Positions 62,154 through 64,000 of a DNA stretch of 64,000 nucleotides are shown here, one piece after another (within the stretch, counting starts at the first letter, position 1; each line of letters starts with the position of its first letter). The position numbers and the translations under genes are program-made. Location of the stretch: NCBI RefSeq assembly GCF_013394085.1, contig NZ_CP040910.1, positions 1,399,418 to 1,463,417 of the forward strand. Direction: 5' to 3'. This DNA is from Limosilactobacillus fermentum (GTDB lineage Bacteria > Bacillota > Bacilli > Lactobacillales > Lactobacillaceae). The notes beneath the pieces are model-generated. The model saw only the letters and a list, made by a program, of their open reading frames with translations. It ran no database searches and was not told the DNA's origin.

Positions 62154-63884
62154 TTACTTCATGTGACTGGTTAATTGATCGACCAGCGCCCTGACTTCGG
62201 CCGGGCTGTGGGCAGCCAGGGCCTGGTGAATCAGCGGCTGCAGTTGCCGCACCTTGAGGCGGCGGATCTGCGAGCGAACCGGCAGGACCTGGCTTAGCGG
62301 GACCGAAAACTCATCTAGGCCCATCGCCGCTAACAATGGCACGGCGGTCGGAATGGTCGCCATTTCGCCACACAACCCGACCCACTTGCCTTCCGCGTGG
62401 GCACAATCAATTGTCTGCTTAACCGCCCGCAAGACGGCCGGGTGCAGGGACTGGTAGAGGCTCGCCACCTGCCCGTTGCCCCGGTCGACGGCAAAGAGGT
62501 ATTGGATCAAATCGTTGGTGCCGATCGAAAAGAAGTCGGCGTACTGGGCCAACTGGTCGGCCATCGCCACGGCGGCCGGGATTTCAACCATCGCCCCGAC
62601 CTCATACTCCTTGCCGACCGGGATTCCCTCCTGGGTCAGCCGGTTTTTCTCCTGATCGACCATCCGCTGGGCCTGCTGGAACTCGTCAACGGTCGCCACC
62701 ATCGGGAACATGATCGCTAGCTGGCCGTACGCCGAGGCCCGCAAGAGCGCCCGCAACTGGGTCCGAAATAGCCCCGGGTAGGCCAGGCTAACCCGCAGGC
62801 CGCGCAGGCCCAAGAAGGGGTTGTTCTCCCGTTCCAGGGGCACCTGGGCGAGTTGCTTATCGCCGCCGATGTCGAGCGTGCGCACCACCACCCGGTGGTT
62901 GTTGGCAGCCAAGAGCAGCTTCCGGTAGGCCTGAAACTGGGTTTCTTCGTCCGGTAGGGTGTCTTGGTGTAAGAAAAGAAATTCACTACGAAAGAGACCG
63001 ACCCCCTCGGCCCCGCTGGTGGCCAGTTCGTCGCTTTCGCGTGGCAAAGCGACGTTGGCGGCCACTTCAAAGTGGTGACCATCGGCGCTAACGGTGTCTT
63101 GGTGCTTTAAGACGCCCAGTTCGCGCAGGCGGGCACTCTCCCGGCTAGCCAGCCGTTGGTACTGATCGATTTGCTGAGGGGTCGGTTGCAAGATCACCCG
63201 CCCGTGGGTACCGTCGATGATGGCAACCATGTCGTCATCGGCGTGTTCGGTCACCGTCTTGGTGTCGACCACGGTGGGAAAGCGCATCTCCTTGCTCATC
63301 ACCAAGAAGTGGGCGGTCCGGCCACCCAGGTCGGTCACAATCCCGGCGACTAGGTGTGGGTTCAAGCGAATGATGTCGGTCGGCGTCAGTTGGTGGGCGA
63401 CGATGATCGCCCGGTGATCCAACTTAGCCAGGTCCGGCAATTCTTCATCTAATAGGTGGGCCAAGAGGCGCTTTTTGAAGTCCTGCAGCGCCAGCCCCCG
63501 TGCGTGGTAGTAATCCGCCCCGCCGGATTGGCGCTTGAAGACGTTTAGGTAGTGGTCAATCCGCTGGGTCGCCGTCCAGGCCGCCGTCGTCGAGTAGCGT
63601 TGGATGGCGTCGGTGATCTCCCCTTCAAAACTTTGGTCCTTAGCAATTGCTAATTGGGCGTCAATCACGGTGGCGGCCTTCTCCCCCATCTTTTGGTGAG
63701 CCTGCCGACGAAGGTCCGTCAATTCACGTCTTGCTAACGAAAAAGAATCATGAAGCCGGCTGACCTCATGATTCACATTATCGGTGTATTTAGCTTTAAC
63801 CGTAAACCGCGATTCACCCAACCGGTAGACCGGGGCGATGGCAATCCCACCGCCGGCGGCCACGCCGTCGAGTACGGTGACCAT
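62154..63884 (-). CDS. ptsI: Phosphoenolpyruvate-protein phosphotransferase (PTS Enzyme I)
   Basis: Takes phosphate from PEP and passes it to HPr. The phospho-His is in DLGGRTAHFLVMSKEMRFPT. The PEP domain shows VGLFRSEFLFL, the RTLDIGGDKQLAQ block, ISIGTNDLIQY (here FSIGTNDLIQYLFAVDRGN) and the catalytic Cys in GLCGEMATIP. The length of 576 residues is normal. Several positions differ from the usual EI text (for example AHFLVMSK in place of SHSAIMAR). ATG at 63884 begins 1 bp after the ptsH stop, so they form an operon. Confidence 0.93.
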   Translation of the reverse strand: MVTVLDGVAAGGGIAIAPVYRLGESRFTVKAKYTDNVNHEVSRLHDSFSLARRELTDLRRQAHQKMGEKAATVIDAQLAIAKDQSFEGEITDAIQRYSTTAAWTATQRIDHYLNVFKRQSGGADYYHARGLALQDFKKRLLAHLLDEELPDLAKLDHRAIIVAHQLTPTDIIRLNPHLVAGIVTDLGGRTAHFLVMSKEMRFPTVVDTKTVTEHADDDMVAIIDGTHGRVILQPTPQQIDQYQRLASRESARLRELGVLKHQDTVSADGHHFEVAANVALPRESDELATSGAEGVGLFRSEFLFLHQDTLPDEETQFQAYRKLLLAANNHRVVVRTLDIGGDKQLAQVPLERENNPFLGLRGLRVSLAYPGLFRTQLRALLRASAYGQLAIMFPMVATVDEFQQAQRMVDQEKNRLTQEGIPVGKEYEVGAMVEIPAAVAMADQLAQYADFFSIGTNDLIQYLFAVDRGNGQVASLYQSLHPAVLRAVKQTIDCAHAEGKWVGLCGEMATIPTAVPLLAAMGLDEFSVPLSQVLPVRSQIRRLKVRQLQPLIHQALAAHSPAEVRALVDQLTSHMK

Positions 63885-63885
63885 T

Positions 63886-64000
63886 TTAGTCAGTCAGGCC
63901 TTCCTTAGTCATGGTTTCGGCAATGGCTTCGATGGCCTTCGCTTCGTCGTCACCTTCGGCAGTGATGGTAACGTCGGCGTTTTGGCCAACCCCGAGGGAC
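63886..64000 (-). CDS. ptsH: HPr phosphocarrier protein, C-terminal part (partial)
   Basis: The minus strand at the window edge reads [20 protein letters not shown] and continues to TMTKEGLTD before TAA. This is the end of HPr, after the conserved Ser46 region, which lies beyond the window. It is coupled to ptsI with a 1-bp gap. Confidence 0.9.
   Translation of the reverse strand, partial: SLGVGQNADVTITAEGDDEAKAIEAIAETMTKEGLTD

Overview
The window is chromosomal DNA of a low-to-mid GC Gram-positive bacterium, almost certainly a heterofermentative lactobacillus. Gene content and order (prsA-yhaM-yheA, a folB-folK-folE-folC-xtp-folP folate operon, Apf-type cell-wall protein, SAM-III leader on metK, proBA, nrdDG, secondary-alcohol dehydrogenase) and the GC-rich codon use fit Limosilactobacillus, most likely L. 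fermentum; the species is an inference from memory of the group. Most genes lie on the minus strand, and the rRNA operon also reads leftward.

Layout. 1-7.5 kb: end of a YtxH-like gene, then leftward prsA, yhaM, yheA, a class A PBP and argS with a T-box leader, and tRNA-Gly. 7.5-15.4 kb: a KOW-like protein, a small membrane protein, the six-gene overlapping folate operon, a CPBP protease, a LacI regulator and an unknown protein. 15.5-24.4 kb: deoxynucleoside kinase, glucosaminidase, L,D-transpeptidase, UspA, pepV, NAD(P)HX dehydratase, DUF302, a MurJ-type flippase and an orphan HicB-like protein. 24.4-33 kb: leuS and proBA (both with T-boxes), a PAP2 phosphatase, metK with an SMK box, and a membrane protein. 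33-45 kb: tag, an MFS exporter, perR with its own operator, a CycA-type permease, a 52-aa protein next to an HTH-less LysR-like protein, two gene remnants at one deletion scar, hsp20, a thioesterase, apf, an alcohol dehydrogenase and a purine/uracil permease. 44.8-51.7 kb: a short SufD-like gene with nrdG-nrdD behind two NrdR boxes, an amino-acid ABC permease/binding-protein pair without ATPase, and an SMR exporter beside a frameshifted TetR. 51.8-58 kb: a complete 16S-Ile-Ala-23S-5S operon followed by nine tRNAs. 58-64 kb: DUF1797, a glycolipid-synthesis cluster (two GT4 enzymes and a flippase-like protein), ptsI and the end of ptsH.

The main unexplained structure is a dispersed intergenic repeat of about 120-140 bp, present as about a dozen full or partial copies at seven loci. 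Its copies differ in sequence but keep base-pairing: the outer stem, the middle stem and the apical hairpin all show compensatory changes, and a 6-nt bulge on the 5' side is kept. Most complete right ends run into a Rho-independent terminator, and at four loci that terminator is itself related in sequence, so repeat and terminator look like one composite module.

Regulation is unusually readable here: three T-boxes (argS, leuS, proBA), a SAM-III riboswitch (metK), a pair of NrdR boxes 31 bp apart over the nrdD -35 element, a PerR box in the perR leader, and a CIRCE-like inverted repeat upstream of hsp20. Several coding starts were moved from the longest ORF to the codon that has a Shine-Dalgarno sequence, including TTG starts for prsA, folP, the PAP2 gene and the first glycosyltransferase.
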